Assembly (NCBI GenBank): GCA_950022295.1
Contig: OX465599.1
Span: 273,937,501-274,001,500 of the forward strand
Origin: Bromus sterilis
Lineage: Eukaryota; Streptophyta; Magnoliopsida; Poales; Poaceae
DNA: 64,000 bases
Direction: 5' to 3'
A program made the position numbers and the translations under genes. Position 1 is the first letter of the stretch. Each line of letters begins with the position of its first letter. Below are positions 21,814-33,801 of this stretch, one piece after another. The notes beneath the pieces are model-generated. The model was not told where the DNA came from. It saw nothing but the letters and a program-made list of their open reading frames with translations, and did not search any database.

Positions 21814-22598
21814 GGCGAGAGCCGGTGGGATGAAAATCCACTTATATATTTTATATGGCGAGAGCCAGTGCGACGAGGGTCGACTTATACATATGGCGAG
21901 AGCCAGTGCGATGAGTGCCGACTTATACATATGGCGAGAGCCAGTGCGACGAGTGTCGACTTATACATATGTCGAGAGCCAGTGCAACAGAAGGCGACTT
22001 TATGTATGGCGAGAGTAGTTGCGACCGAAGTCGACTTTATATATGGCCAGGGCCGTTGCGACCGAAGTTGAATTTATGTATGGAGAGAGCCTTTGCGACC
22101 GAAGTCGACTTTATATATGGCGGGAGCCGTTGCGATCGAAGTCGACTTTATATATGGCGAGAGCCGTTGCGACCGAAGTCGAATTATATATATGGCGAGA
22201 GCTGTTGCGACTGAGGTCGACTTTATATATGGCGAGAGCCGTTGCGACCGAGGTCGACTTTATATATGGCGAGAGCCGGTGCGACCGAGGTCGAATTTAT
22301 ATATGGCGAGAGCCGTTGCGACCGAGGTCGACTTTATATATGGCGAGAGACGGTGCGACCGAGGTCGACTTATATATATGGCGAGAGCCGTTGCGATCGA
22401 GGTCGACTTTATATAAGGCGAGAGTCGTTGCAACCGAGGTCGACTTTATATATGGCGAGAGCCGTTGCGACCGACGTCGACTTTATATATGGCGAGAGCC
22501 TTGCGACCGAGGTCGACTTTATATATGGCGAGAGCCGGTGCGATCGAGGTCGACTTATATATATGGCGAGAGCCGTTGCGACCGAGGTCGACTTTATA
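21814..22598 (+). repeat. 37-bp tandem repeat array (minisatellite), about 21 copies
   Basis: Unit starts GGCGAGAGCC recur at 21857, 21895, 21933, 21971, 22008, 22045, 22082, 22119, 22156, 22194, 22231, 22268, 22305, 22342, 22380, 22417, 22454, 22491, 22527 and 22565, with a divergent first copy at 21814. The period is 36-38, mostly 37. The unit is GGCGAGAGCCGTTGCGACCG followed by AGGTCGACTTTATATAT. Because 37 is not a multiple of three and the unit has no stop, all three forward frames stay open over much of the array; this is not a gene. The left copies (TTATACAT form) differ from the right ones, suggesting homogenisation from the right. Confidence 0.95.
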
Positions 22599-24684
22599 AT
22601 GCAGAAGATGCAATGATGTTTGGATGCGAAATGTAATGCAGTCGGCATATGTGTATTGACGAACAGCCGCATCACATAGGGAAATTTTTCGAGTTGTAGT
22701 CCCCATGAGTCGGTATGATCATATTTGCGTCATGCCGAGTCACACAGGTTAATGCTGTTATTGAAATATGTTGGTGTTTCCGTTGACAAAGCTAGTGTTT
22801 TAAAAGCGCTTTGAAGAAACCAGTATTTGTGCTAGCTTTCCACGGTTACAGCCGAGCCATATTATTTTTCAATTCGGCGTGTATGCCATAAGGTTGTCAG
22901 GAAAAATGGTAGCAAAAGATAAAAATTCTATGATGCTGATGTATGCAAAAAGTAAAGTGCAAAGGCTCATATAGGAGTCGACTCTGGATTGAACATGCCT
23001 CATCTTCTCACGTTGAGAGAGATTATTGGGTTATCCAGGAGTCAAAACTTCTCTGTAAGCCGACACATATGACTAGCGTTCCCTTTGCTTAAACCCAAAC
23101 TTGATAGGCGTTTCTGTAAGCCCCAAGGTTTTTAGACTTAAGTCGAGTACACGTAGGTCGTATGAGTTTGAGCTATACAGGACAAGATTAAGGGGTGGTT
23201 AGCCAGTTCATATATATGCCGGGATTTCTTCGGATAAAAGTCGATGGATGCCATCGAGCTCCTCTACTTCCCCTGAATAAGCCATACACATGTGGATTTT
23301 TACATATATATGCCGGGTTCTTAGATAAGAGTCGATGAATGTCATCGAGCCCCCCGATTCCCCTGAATAAGCGATATACATGCTCAGTACCAATAGAGGG
23401 GTTGATCAAGCCCCCAGGTCTCTGAGATATGAGAATGCAGAAGATGCTAGGGATCATGACATGTAGTGTATGATGCAAGATGAGAAGAGAGTAAATTCAT
23501 AGTGCATCAGATGCAATGTATCGAGAAGTTGGCATGACCAAGGTCGGTGTACCTTATTGTGGCGAAAGCCGGTTGCGATCGAGGATCGACTTTATGGCGA
23601 AAGCCAGTTGCGATCGAGGATCGACTTTATGTCGAAAGCCGGGGCTTCTTGTGAAGCCGGTAATTTGTAATTGTCGTGGATCCATGCTGGAGCCAGAATT
23701 CCCGATGAACCATAACTCTTCGAGGAGCCGGAATTTTTTGATGAGACGAGAATCGCTTGAGGATCCGGTATTTTAAATGAGTCGGAACTCATCAAGGAGC
23801 CAAATTTTTCCAATGAACCGAAATCTGAGCCGGAATTTTACCATCGAAATCAATGGACCAAAATTTGTGATGGTGAATTATAATCCATCGTTGAAATATA
23901 TCTCAATCTCCGATGGATCCTATAGGAGGTGTAGCCTCCGAGTCTTGAGTCGAATCGTGGAGTCGGCTGGAGACTCCTTGTACTGATCTGATGATGCAGG
24001 GTAAACCCAAATCACCATGGAAGTCGACCGTGATGAGGTTGTAGTCGATATCGTTGGAGTCGACAATTGATGGCCGTATGAGCGTGGTGAGCTCAGAAGT
24101 CCGGCGCGTCGAAGTGGCGCGATGCTGAAGTCAGTGTGCGAGGGGCTTGGTAGCGTGGCCTTGCCAGTGGACTGGAGTCGGCATCGGTTGGTTGAAGCCG
24201 ACATAGTTAGAGTCGGCGCGCTGCGAGGCCAACTGTTGTTGTAGCCGGTAGCCATCAGAGTCGGCCTTTGGATGATTCTTGCAAAGAACTATCGATCGAA
24301 CGATCATTTCCATTGGAGTCGAGGTGCAGCGAGTGACCGAGAAGGACTCGACGCGCCAGGCGGAGTCGATGTGATGAAGTTTCGCGGCGTGTATCCGCAC
24401 TGGAGCCAATGAAGTTGATGTCGAAAAAACTCTAGCCCCCGAGCATCAAGTGTGCGTCGTGATTCGTCCGCTCCGTGCGGGATCCGTAGATTTTTCATTG
24501 GGTGATGTCTTTGTAGTGACGCTAGTCGATGTAGAAACTTTGGCGAGTCATGCATGACATGTCGAGTTCGAGTAGAAGCCTTGTGGGTCAATATTGAACC
24601 CAAATTCGCGATTGGAAATTTGCGATCTCGTGTAGGTGCGAAAACGCGTTGTAGTGCGAGAGTCGGCCACAGATATCTAACCCT

Positions 24685-24705
24685 TTGCTCGTGACTCTGT
24701 CACGT
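24685..24705. repeat. 21-bp inverted copy at the G/D break
   Basis: TTGCTCGTGACTCTGTCACG and one more base are the exact reverse complement of 24900-24920 inside the D LTR. The copy lies six bases from where D homology begins. Confidence 0.85.
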
Positions 24706-24711
24706 CACTCT

Positions 24712-27700
24712 GATCAACTGAGATGGGTCCTCATCGTCCGCTGACAAGTCTAAATGCTTATGAGTGGTGAAATCCCATACTCATAGACAAGTCGCCTCAA
24801 CCATATTATTGATTGAATCATAGCACTTACATAAACAGACTCCAACCCGATCACTTAGTCGGGGTCTCGGGCGGGCTCAATTATACAACAAAGTGTGCCA
24901 CGTGACAGAGTCACGAGCAATCACATCATGATTCCCCAAGCTGCGCACATCTAAGGGCCACTTGGTGTATAAAAGACCGCCGGCAAGAACACAACTAAGC
25001 TATCGAACCCCACACTAAGACATGCATGTAATAATCATACACGCATCATACACGTCTAGTGTAAACAGCAGGTACACATTGCATGAACTCTACAAAGTAT
25101 ATCTTTATTGACTTACACATAGAGTACACAAAGATCATACGACTATGATCCATCATTACATCAAACAACGGAAGCAAATTAGGTTTGAGTACAGACAAGA
25201 TTAACAAATGGCTTAGAGAAGCCTTGTTCAACATACATGCCCTTCCACGAGGGACCAGACTGCTGTGTGGAACTATACTAACTTAGTCATCGCCGAGCTT
25301 CAGGAAGGTGACTCCATCGGGGTCTGGGTTCTCATCTAAAACATAGAATAAGCAAACGTGGGTACAAAGTCGTACTCAACAAGACTTACATCAGAACTAT
25401 ACTACTCATGCTCAAGTTTCAAGGTAAAGGGAGGTAGGGTTTCAACATGCAGAAGTGCCAGCTTTGACTTGGCTAGTCCTGAACTACGAGTACCAGACTT
25501 GAGGTAAGAAGCGTACACGAGTCCACTACCAAGTCTCCAACCAATACACCACTATGGATACTTCCTCGACTTCCCCACGAGGAAGCACGCCATAGCACTC
25601 ACGCTTATCTTGCGAGTTTTAGAGTATCCATTCAAGTTGTGTAATAATCAAGTAGAGGTCTCCAAGTAGTCCATAACCGCGGACACGACTATTCAAATAG
25701 TTCAGTACCCTGCAGGGGTGTACATCTTCACACGCGTGTCATCACTTATCTCCTCGTTCTTGTCACCCTTCAAGCGGGTGTCGACTACCCTCACATCACC
25801 TTCTCTAATCCAGGAGTCGACTACCTGAGTTTGTCACCACTCGAGAGTCCGACCGGTTCAACAAAACGGACTCAGATAATGCAGGCGACCGAGACGCCAC
25901 CTCTGACAGATGGTTTTACTGCCTCACAGGTCCACCCACATATATATATGATGCAACCTTTCATTCATACTTTTTCTATGCATATGCCAAATGGAAAGCC
26001 CGAATCTATTGTGACTCCTGGACTGGATCGAGTAAGCAAAGAGGCCAAACGGGGTCCCATAAACCCTACATGTGGTAGTAATCTTTGTCTTGGATCACAA
26101 CATGAGAAATCGGGGCCTAGGGAAGTTTTCAACGAGACAACCCATTGTGTAATCCTACACAACCTCTCATCGTTCACCTTTGTTTAGGGTGGATCACCAA
26201 CACGTTATCAACACCATCACTGTGAACATTCCATCCCGACTCACAACAAAGTAACATCACTGTAACACTAAGCAACAATAACCAGTAACAGTTGCAGGGG
26301 CCACATGCTCAACATTCAACTCCTATATCTGCTAGGATTGTGGTTTGCTTACTACTGTGACAAAATGATAGGTCATGCATCGGAATGGGTTCAACTATGC
26401 GGAAGAACGTATCATGATGATATCCTAAACATGCATAAGAGAGACTGAGAGGGAAAATGGGTTGTTATAGATATGATCAATGGGGTTTGCTTTCCTTGCT
26501 GACGTTACACGGGTTTAACGGTCTTCTTCTTCTTCAGGGGTGATCTCCGTCTCGGAAACACTGTTACCGGAACAATCATCAACAAGGGGGGGCAACATCG
26601 AAATAAAATGCAAAAGCACATGATAAGTTGTTCCATGATGTAAAAGGTACTGGTTTGTTGACAATTCAATTTAATTGAAGTGTATTGCAAAGGATTTGCA
26701 AATTCAAACTCCAAATTCAAATTCAAATTAAGCCATATGCACCTTTGCTTCTGTTCACCCATTTTAAAATAGTCAAACATGAAAACAAAGTGCATAATCA
26801 TAATCCTTGTATTTTTTGATAATTTTCATATATTATATGTTTAATTTGGAGTTAAAATGAATTTTCTATGAATTTCTAAATTTTATAACATTTTCTGTCT
26901 TTTTTTGATTTTCTTTTAATTCAAATTCCAATTACTACGTCACTGTGACGCAGGGGTGGCGCCAGGGGGCCTCTGACGGCTGGGTCCCACTGGTCAGTGG
27001 CTAGGGGGGGGGGTTAATACCTCTGTTTAAATTAGCTGGGTTAATTAAGGGGGCATGGGGCCCACCTGTCTATGTCTGTGGGGGGGATTAGTGGGTAGTT
27101 AAGGTTAATTATCCCGGGGCCACGTCGGCACGTCGCCGGTTCGTCGCCGGCGTCACCAGACGCAGCGGTGTCCTCGCGGGAGTGGCTTCCCGGCCACTCC
27201 TTGGCACGGGGAGACCACGGGGAGGTTCCTCATGCATGCCCACATCACCTCATGCCCACGGGGTAGGCTGGGGATGGCCGGAGCCTCGCCGGCATTGAGG
27301 TGAAGCGGCAGACGGAGCTCGGCTTGGATGAAACATCGACTCGGGGCACCAATTTGAAAGCGGGGAGAGGGAAAAATTTGGCGAAGCTCACCACGAACGC
27401 GAAGTTGAGGACGGGGAAGGTGGAGGAGTCGCGGTGGTGGTGGATTTCTCGTCGGCAAGCGGCGACCATGGCGGAGGGAAGAGCTCCGATTCGTTGGCTT
27501 CGGGGCTCTCCAGCTCTCCGGCGGCGGGAGGGTGGTGAAGTCGATGATGGAGGAGCGACTGGACAAGTATTTGGGGCTTCTCGTTGTTGTTGTCCACGTT
27601 GGCGCACAACGGCGCTCTCTGCAGTTTCACGGTGGCACGTGAAAACTTCGAGGGAGAGCGAGATGGTGACGGAGGAGAGGGGGAATGGCCACGCGGGGGG

Positions 27701-28354
27701 GGGGGGGGGGTTCTCGGCATCTCCGTGGCATGGATACGTGGCCAGGGGAGGCCTAGACGCCTCGCCGGTGTCGCGGTGGCGGTCGTCGCCCCCGGCATGC
27801 TCGACAGCGAGCTGCTTGGGGTAGACGACAAGGGTCCAGGTGGGCTTGGGCCGGGTGCGTCTAGTTGGGCCCGAGGCCAGTGGGGGTTGGGCTGCTTTCT
27901 CTTTTTTATTTTCTCTCTATAATTGTTTTCTATTTTTTTCTATCTTGTGTTTTGCTCTGGATAAAATAGAAAAGCATTTTAGTAAATGCCCAAAACTTTT
28001 ATATGGTCTTAAGTGACATACTACTAGGCACTCCCAAGTTTTGGGTATTTTTGAAATTCAAATAATTTGAATTTCAAATCAAATAGGGTGTTTATTTAAT
28101 TTCCAAGCTCTGTTTGGAATTTTTGAATTTTTTTGGAGCATGCAGTGGGACCCACTTCACTTTATATGTGATCATGCTTATTTATAAGACTTTTCAAAAA
28201 TAACAGAGTAATTTTGGAAGCAATTTTTGTCTGGCCATTTAATTAAATTCATCTGGGGTGTGTTCCTTCTCGCATTTCAATTTCTTTTTGAAATTTTTGA
28301 CATGATGCAAGTTGAGTCTTGATCCTAGCACATACCTAACAGAGGGTTCTGACA
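24712..28354 (-). repeat. Element D 3' LTR, truncated at its outer end
   Basis: Collinear with the 5' LTR from its first base (28354, TGTCAGAACCC on the minus strand) down to 24712. The final part, corresponding to 33802-33950 in the 5' LTR, is absent. GC-rich leader-like DNA at about 26950-27900 has long overlapping open frames on both strands. They are not preserved in the other copies, so I call no gene. A G14 run lies near 27695. Confidence 0.87.
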
Positions 28355-28368
28355 ACTCGCCCCCACTC
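28355..28368 (-). other. Element D polypurine tract
   Basis: GAGTGGGGGCGAGT on the minus strand, immediately before the 3' LTR; identical in element B. Confidence 0.85.
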
Positions 28369-28369
28369 A

Positions 28370-29729
28370 AAAGACTCTCGTCCCGAGATTCAGAAGTCGT
28401 CAGGAGGAAGGTGGGGTACTCGGCACGGAGGCGGTCTTCTCTTACCCATGTTGCTTCTTTCTCGGAGTGATGTGACCATTGCACTTGAGAAACTTGATCT
28501 TCTAACGACGAGTGACACACTCTGCTGAATCAAGAATACGAACAGGGTACTCTCGATAAGAAAGGTCATCTTGGAGATCAACCGTTTCATGGTCGACTTC
28601 GCGGATGGGGTCCTTGAAGCAACGCCTGAGTTGCGACACATGGAATACATCATGTACTCGGGAAAGGTGCGGAGGTAGTTCAAGTTGGTAGGCAACTTCT
28701 CCACGTTTAGCAAGAATGCGGAAAGGTCCAATGTAAGGTGGGGCCAACTTGCCTTTGATACCGAATCGCTGGGTTCCCTTCAGTGGAGTAACCCGAAGGT
28801 AAGCCTTCTCATCAAGATTGTAGCTTTCTTGTCTATCATGACGATCATAGTAGCTTTTCTGACGAGATTGGGCAGCTTTCAATCGATCACGAACAATGTG
28901 AACTTGCTCTTCTGCTTCCTTGATCATATCCAGTCCAAAGAATTGTCTTCAATCGGTTTCTGACCAGTTTAGGGGTGATCGACATCGTCGTCCATAGAGG
29001 AGTTCCAATTCTTAATCGAGGTGATCGACATCGTCGTCCATAGAGGTGATCGACATCGACATCGTCATCCATAAAAGGAGCCATGTTCAGACTAGATTGG
29101 AAGCTATTGTTATAAGCAAATTCGGCGAATGGCAGATATTTCTCCCAATTCTTTCTGAAAGAGATAACACAAGCTCTGAGCATGTCTTCCAGGATTTGGT
29201 TAACCCTTTCAACTTGACCGCTAGACTGAGGATGGAAAGCCGTACTAAAGGAAAGATGAGTTCCCATATCATTTTGAAAACTTTCCCAGAATCTAGAGGT
29301 GAAAAGGCTACCACGATCAGAATTTATTTCCAAAGGAACACCATGAAGAGACACAATTCTAGAGACATACAAGTCCGTTAACTGGCTAGCAGTTATAGAC
29401 TCGCGAACTGGAAGGAAGTGAGCAACTTTGGAAAGTCGATCAATGACAATGAAGACGACATCATTTCCTTTCTGGGTTTTTGGAAAGTCGGTGATGAAGT
29501 CCATACAGACTTTGTCCCATTTCCACTCGGGAATAGACAATGGTTGAAGAGTACCAGCAGGTCTTTGGTGTTCTTCCTTAATGTGACGACAAACATCACA
29601 TTCGGCAACAAATTGAGCAATGTCTCTCTTCATCCGGATCCACCAAAATCTCTGGCGTAGATCTCGGTACATTTTTGTGCTACCTGGATGAATTGAGAGG
29701 GGAGTGTCATGAGCTTCCTTAAGGATCAA
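28370..29729 (-). pseudogene. int: Element D integrase with chromodomain (broken)
   Basis: Integrase that would join the element's DNA to chromatin. In order: HHCC zinc module (HPGSTKMYRDL...CDVCRHIKEEH), catalytic core with D in CMDFITDFP, D in NSDRGSLF and E in SSGQVERVNQ, all three acidic residues present. Then MAPF, where a tandem triplication (28974-29080) shifts the frame. The GPY/F module (GIKGKLAPPYIGPFRIL) and FHVSQLRRCF follow in another frame. Chromodomain remnants (YREYPVRILDSAE; then VQWSHHSEKEATW and LRAEYP after a further frame change near 28515) end at the polypurine tract. Chromodomains bind modified histone H3 and steer such elements to heterochromatin. Confidence 0.88.
28974..29080 (-). 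repeat. Triplicated 25-bp segment inside integrase
   Basis: The segment that encodes YGRRCRSP in chromoviral integrases occurs three times, at about 28974-28999, 29020-29045 and 29046-29080 (plus strand GTGATCGACATCGTCGTCCA). Spacing is 46 and then 25 bp, and one copy has an extra CGACAT. The copy nearest 28974 continues in another frame into the expected downstream residues, so the duplications explain the frame change. Confidence 0.85.
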
Positions 29730-29759
29730 CTGCCTTAGGTCTTGATTCTCAGGGACTAC

Positions 29760-31738
29760 TTAACGGTTGTCAAAGAATACCGTTCCTTGATCATCTATAG
29801 AGAAACATTTAGCATCTCCGCTAGCAATGTTCTTCTTGACCTCTTTAATACCACTATCATGTTTCTGGGCGGCTATGATTTGATCCTCAAGGGTTGGTTT
29901 CGCCACCAGGGTAGAAAGGAATCCATGAGGAACTATCTCAAGATTTAGCTTCCGAAATTCCTCATGAAGAAGTGGTTGATACTGTTGTAACATGAGGTTG
30001 TTACAATACGACTTACGACTTAGTGCATCAACCATGACATTGGCTTTGCCTGTGGTATATGAGATTCCTACGTCTTAATATTTTATCAACTCTATCCAGC
30101 GTCTTTGCCTGAGATTAAGATCTGGCTGGGTGAATATGTATCTGAGGCTTTGGTGATCAGAATAGATCTGGCAGTGATTACCGAGGAGGTAATGTTGCCA
30201 TGTCTTTAGGGCATGAACTACGGCAGCGAGTTCAAGATCATGGGTAGGATAATTCTCTTCATGTGGACGCAACTGGCGTGAAGCATATGCTACTACATGT
30301 CAATCTTGCATAAGTATGCATCCTAACCCTTGATGTGAAGCATCACAATAGATATCAAAATCCCTTTTTGTGTCTGGAGGTGCAAGTACGGGTGCAGAAG
30401 TCAATTTTCTCTTTAGCTCTTGAAAGCTTTCCTCGCACTTGGGGGCCCATTGGAGTTTCTTATCTTTCTTGAGGAGTTCAGTTAGAGGCTTTGCAACTTT
30501 GGAGAAGTTCTCAACGAAGCAACGACAATAGCTTGCTAAGCCAAGAAAACTCCTAACTTTCTTAACCGATTCAGGTGGAGTCTAGTCAAGGACGGCCTGA
30601 AATCTCTCGGGATTGACAGCAATGCCTTTTGCAGAAATCACGTGGCCTAAATAGGTCACTTCTGGTAGCCAAAATTCACACTTGGAGAATTTAGCATACA
30701 GGCGATGCTCTCTAAGTTTCATCAATACCAACCTAAGATGTTCTGCATGCTCTTCTTCGTTCTTCGAGTAGATGAGAATGTCATCAAGATAAACCACAAC
30801 AAATTTATCTAGGTACTCCATGAAGATCGAATTCATTAAGCGTGAGAATGTGGCGGGGGCATTGGTTAAACCGAAGGACATGACGGTTGTCGGGGATGTA
30901 CCCTGGCAAATCCCATGGTCAGGGACCCTGGGTTAGTCATGAGAGGCACAGGTTGGACGATAGCTCGTCGGCTAACAGGAGGATACGTTCCTGCTCGATG
31001 TTATTGATTGGAGATGGCGATTACAGGGGAGCCAAGGCTTAGTGCGCTCAAGTCTAGGGTTATAGATTGTGTATTGCTTGTCCCTTGACGTCTCCCCTCC
31101 AAGCCCTTATATACTAGACTAGGTCTCGGGGAGTCCGTCCTGGATTACAGATGAGGTTTCCTAACCATGATCTTGATCCGTACGACAAGTTTGCACCTTC
31201 CTTATGAGTAGCGGACTCCTACTCGGTGCCACTAGTGGGTCAAGGCTGGGACCAGGCAGCGTCTTTGTAGGCCTTCTGTCTTTGGGTAACCGGGTAGGCT
31301 CATCCATAGGAATCGAGGGGTCACCCCCTCGTCAACGGTGAACTCGTAAAGACCATAACGAGTAGTGAAAGCCGTCTTGGGAACGTCCTCGTTTCGGATT
31401 TTGATTTGATGATAGCCTAATATCAAATCCATCTTGGAGAAGACCGAGGATCCAACAAGTTGATCATAAAGGTCATTGATCCTGGGAAGTGGGTACTTGT
31501 TCTTTATCGTCGCTAGATTTAGCGGGCGATAGTCTGCGCACATCCTTTCTGTTCCATCTTTCTTCGTTATGAATAGAACGGGGCAACCCCATGGAGATGA
31601 GCTAGGGAGGATGAAGCCTTTATCCAACAACACTTCAAGTTGTATTTTTAGCTCAGCTAACTCATGTGGGGCCATTCTATATGGGCGTCTCGAAATTGGG
31701 GCGGTGCCTGGCATAAGATCTACGTGAATTCTACACAT
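29760..31738 (-). pseudogene. rt-rnh: Element D reverse transcriptase and RNase H, split by solo LTR K
   Basis: Copies the element's RNA into DNA. RT begins near 31738 with PGTAPISRRPYRMAP. Palm motifs are MCADYRPLN, FSKMDLILGYHQI, (solo LTR K) SFGLTNAPATF and VVVYLDDILIYSK, so the YLDD site is intact. The connection (WLPEVTYLGHVIS) and RNase H (FDIYCDASHQGLG, HDLELAAVVHAL, IYSDHQSLRYIFT) follow. Removing K plus one 5-bp TSD restores the same frame across the insertion. In-frame stops occur at 30582-30584 (a tryptophan site in relatives), near 30298, near 30075 and near 29760. The frame continues into integrase at 29729. Confidence 0.88.
30888..31334 (-). repeat. Solo LTR K (same family as element C)
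   Basis: 447 bp, TGTCGGGGATG to CCCCCTCGTCA on the plus strand, flanked by a perfect TSD ACGGT (30883-30887 and 31335-31339). It is closely similar to both LTRs of element C (446 bp each). No internal element sequence is present, so it arose by recombination between the two LTRs of a full copy. Orientation is given by comparison with C. Confidence 0.93.
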
Positions 31739-32337
31739 CTGTCAGGGGGCATCCCTGGCATCTCTTCGAGAAAGACATCCGGGAATTCACGAACCACCGG
31801 AATATCTTCAAGGTCGGGAAGGGGAAGCACATTCAAAGTATGCATCTGGATTCTAGAGCTGGGTGAGGTGTAGTCAATTGTCTGGCCTAAAGGATGGGTG
31901 AGTTTAACTGACTTGGCTTTACAATCAAGGACATCATTCTGTTTTGATAACCAATCCATTCCTAGGATGACATCAATGTCTGAAGACTTGAGGGCTATAA
32001 GAGAAGCAAGGAATACTAAACCCTCAATTGCAATTTTATTGCCATGGCTTACTCTATTAGTTTGCCATTTGGAACCAGGAGTTTGAATTATCATTGGGGA
32101 AAACATTTCTTCAAAGGGGAACTCATGCTGAAGTGCATAACTCTCCGACATGAATGAATGAGGTGCTCCTGCATCGAAAAGAACGGAGGCGGGAACATGG
32201 TTGACTGGGAGTGTACCAAGGATGACGTCAGAAGTAGCAGTGGTTTCCTCAACTGAGATTTGGTTCACATATCCACTACCTGTGACTGAAAACTTTGCTG
32301 GAAAGGTTTCGGTGGTTTATTTCTTTGGAGGCTTATG
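31720..32337 (-). pseudogene. pro: Element D aspartic protease (broken)
   Basis: Retropepsin-like domain following gag in the same frame. Active-site motif VLFDAGAPHSFMS (the position after D is A, where many relatives have S or T). The flap and C-terminal part show DVILGMDWLSKQNDVLDC, then FPDVFLEEMPGMPPDR, the usual lead into RT. The stretch 32269-32337 links it to gag with a TAA near 32320. The frame stops at 31720-31722; RT continues in another frame, so a frame change lies between 31720 and 31738. Confidence 0.85.
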
Positions 32338-33329
32338 TCAAGAAGGACGTGGTGTCATCAAGACCTGAGGGCATTGACGAAAGTTATGGCCTGGCAGACC
32401 ACACTTGAAACACACCCTGTCTGAATTGCTGGGAACAGGATTACTTGTTTGCACACCATCATTCCTGGGAGGAACAATGTGTTGAGGTGGATGGCATATA
32501 TTGGATGGTGGCCTCTGAAGAAGGTTTTGGGGCATGGCACTAGTTGGAATCCATATTCTGCGTTTCTGAGGGGCTGAACTTGAAGAAGGAGCAAGCTCAC
32601 GGGCATGCTTGCAAGACTCTTCGAACACTTCATTGCATGCTCAGCTCTGAAGGATCTATTAACTAAATCCTCAAAGGTGGGAAATTCAAGGAGGTTGAGA
32701 TCATGGCGAAGGATGGGGCTAACTCCCTTATGGAACCTTGCCTGCTTTCTGGCATCGGTGGTGATCTCATCTTGGGCATAGCGAGCAAGACGGTTAAACT
32801 CCATCACATACTCATGAATGGACATATCTCCTTGATTCAGATGGCAGAACTCTTCCTTCTTGCGCTCCATTAACTCATCTAGAAGGTGGTTCCCTCGAAA
32901 GGCATCAAGGAACTCCTGTCATGTCACTATGTGACCATCAGGCTGCATTGCAACATAGTTCTCCCACCATTCAGCAGCAGCATCTTCCAGAAAGTATGTC
33001 GCGAATATAACTCGATCATTGGGAGTAACATGTGCCGTGTCAAGCTTACGCTCGATGGAACGGAGCCAATCATTGGCTTCAAGGGGCTCAGAAGAACATC
33101 GGAATACCGGTGGCTTGAGGAGGATGAAGTCCTGAATGCTGACAACCACATTGCGCTGACGAGCGGTATTTTTCTCGATGAGCTCCAGAAGGCGTGTTTG
33201 ATCACCTCGATTCTGCTCAGCTTCCATCTTGATTTCCGCCGCAGAAGGCGGTGGTGGAGGTTCATCATTACTTTGATTCCGTTCACGGTCTCTATTGCGA
33301 CGAACAACACTACGAGTTCCACCTGACAT
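32338..33329 (-). pseudogene. gag: Element D gag (broken)
   Basis: Start at ATG 33329 (MSGGTRSVVRR). Gag domain: FKPPVFRCSSEP-type lead-in, ANDWLRSIERKLD, AAEWWENYVAM, then MERKKEEFCHLNQGDMS, EFNRLARYA and LNLLEFPTFEDLVNRS. A single CCHC zinc knuckle (CFKCGLPGHNFRQC) lies near 32365-32410. Lesions: TGA at 32919-32921 at a position normally tryptophan (TGG), a frame change near 32640, and TGA at 32338-32340 before protease. Chromoviral gag packages the RNA into virus-like particles. Confidence 0.87.
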
Positions 33330-33785
33330 CCTGTGTGATAAAAATCAACAATCAGAACAGGTTGTACGATGGAATCAAAGATAAGAGGACATGATTTAAG
33401 GAGGAGAAGACTATAATGCAAAGGAAATGATTCATAGAAACACGGGATAAATCGGGCAGCATAACGGCTACACCGGGATGGAAAATGAAACAACCTTGAG
33501 GAGGTTGGACAGAATTTCCTCAAGGAAATCAATAACAGAATGACTCTGGACGACCACGACAGTCCTACGGCTACAAAGAAGCAATTAACGAGATGTTCTA
33601 GTAAGACATTGATGAGCCTAGTCTATCTTCCCGCAGAAAAGATGAGGGTGACTCAGAACTCAGATCGATGAGGGTAAGGAGAAAAAGAAGCCTTACATTG
33701 TTCCCTTTATACCCAAGTAACTATATAACTATAGAATGCTAGAATCAACTTCGACCAAGGGTTTGATAGTCCTACAGACAGTCCT
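33330..33785 (-). other. Element D 5' untranslated leader
   Basis: About 450 bp between the primer site and the gag ATG. No gene seen. Confidence 0.6.
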
Positions 33786-33797
33786 GCTCTGATACCA
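33786..33797 (-). other. Element D primer-binding site (initiator tRNA-Met)
   Basis: TGGTATCAGAGC on the minus strand, four bases from the end of the 5' LTR (CCCGACA). It matches the 3' end of plant initiator tRNA-Met. Confidence 0.9.
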
Positions 33798-33801
33798 AGT
33801 C

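Larger units (their letters stand above)
21764..24711. repeat. Segment G, part 2: unclassified repeat with minisatellite
   Basis: Continues segment G after element H. Beyond the tandem array (separate entry) it holds phrases rich in GAGTCGG and AGCCGG, a pair of roughly 90-bp direct repeats (about 23213-23295 and 23308-23380, each with TATGCCGGG, GTCGATG and CCCCTGAATAAGC), and two short copies related to the minisatellite unit at about 23561 and 23597. No domain is recognisable. The right end is an abrupt break with element D. Confidence 0.5.

Noticed and set aside
21814..22598. CRISPR-like array
   Set aside because: Units are contiguous with no unique spacers, and the context is a plant genome.
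21868..22636. Long repeat-protein genes
   Set aside because: Open in all forward frames only because the 37-bp unit lacks stops.
24304..24603. Minus-strand open frames in segment G
   Set aside because: Short, overlapping, no domain, and in repeat-derived DNA.
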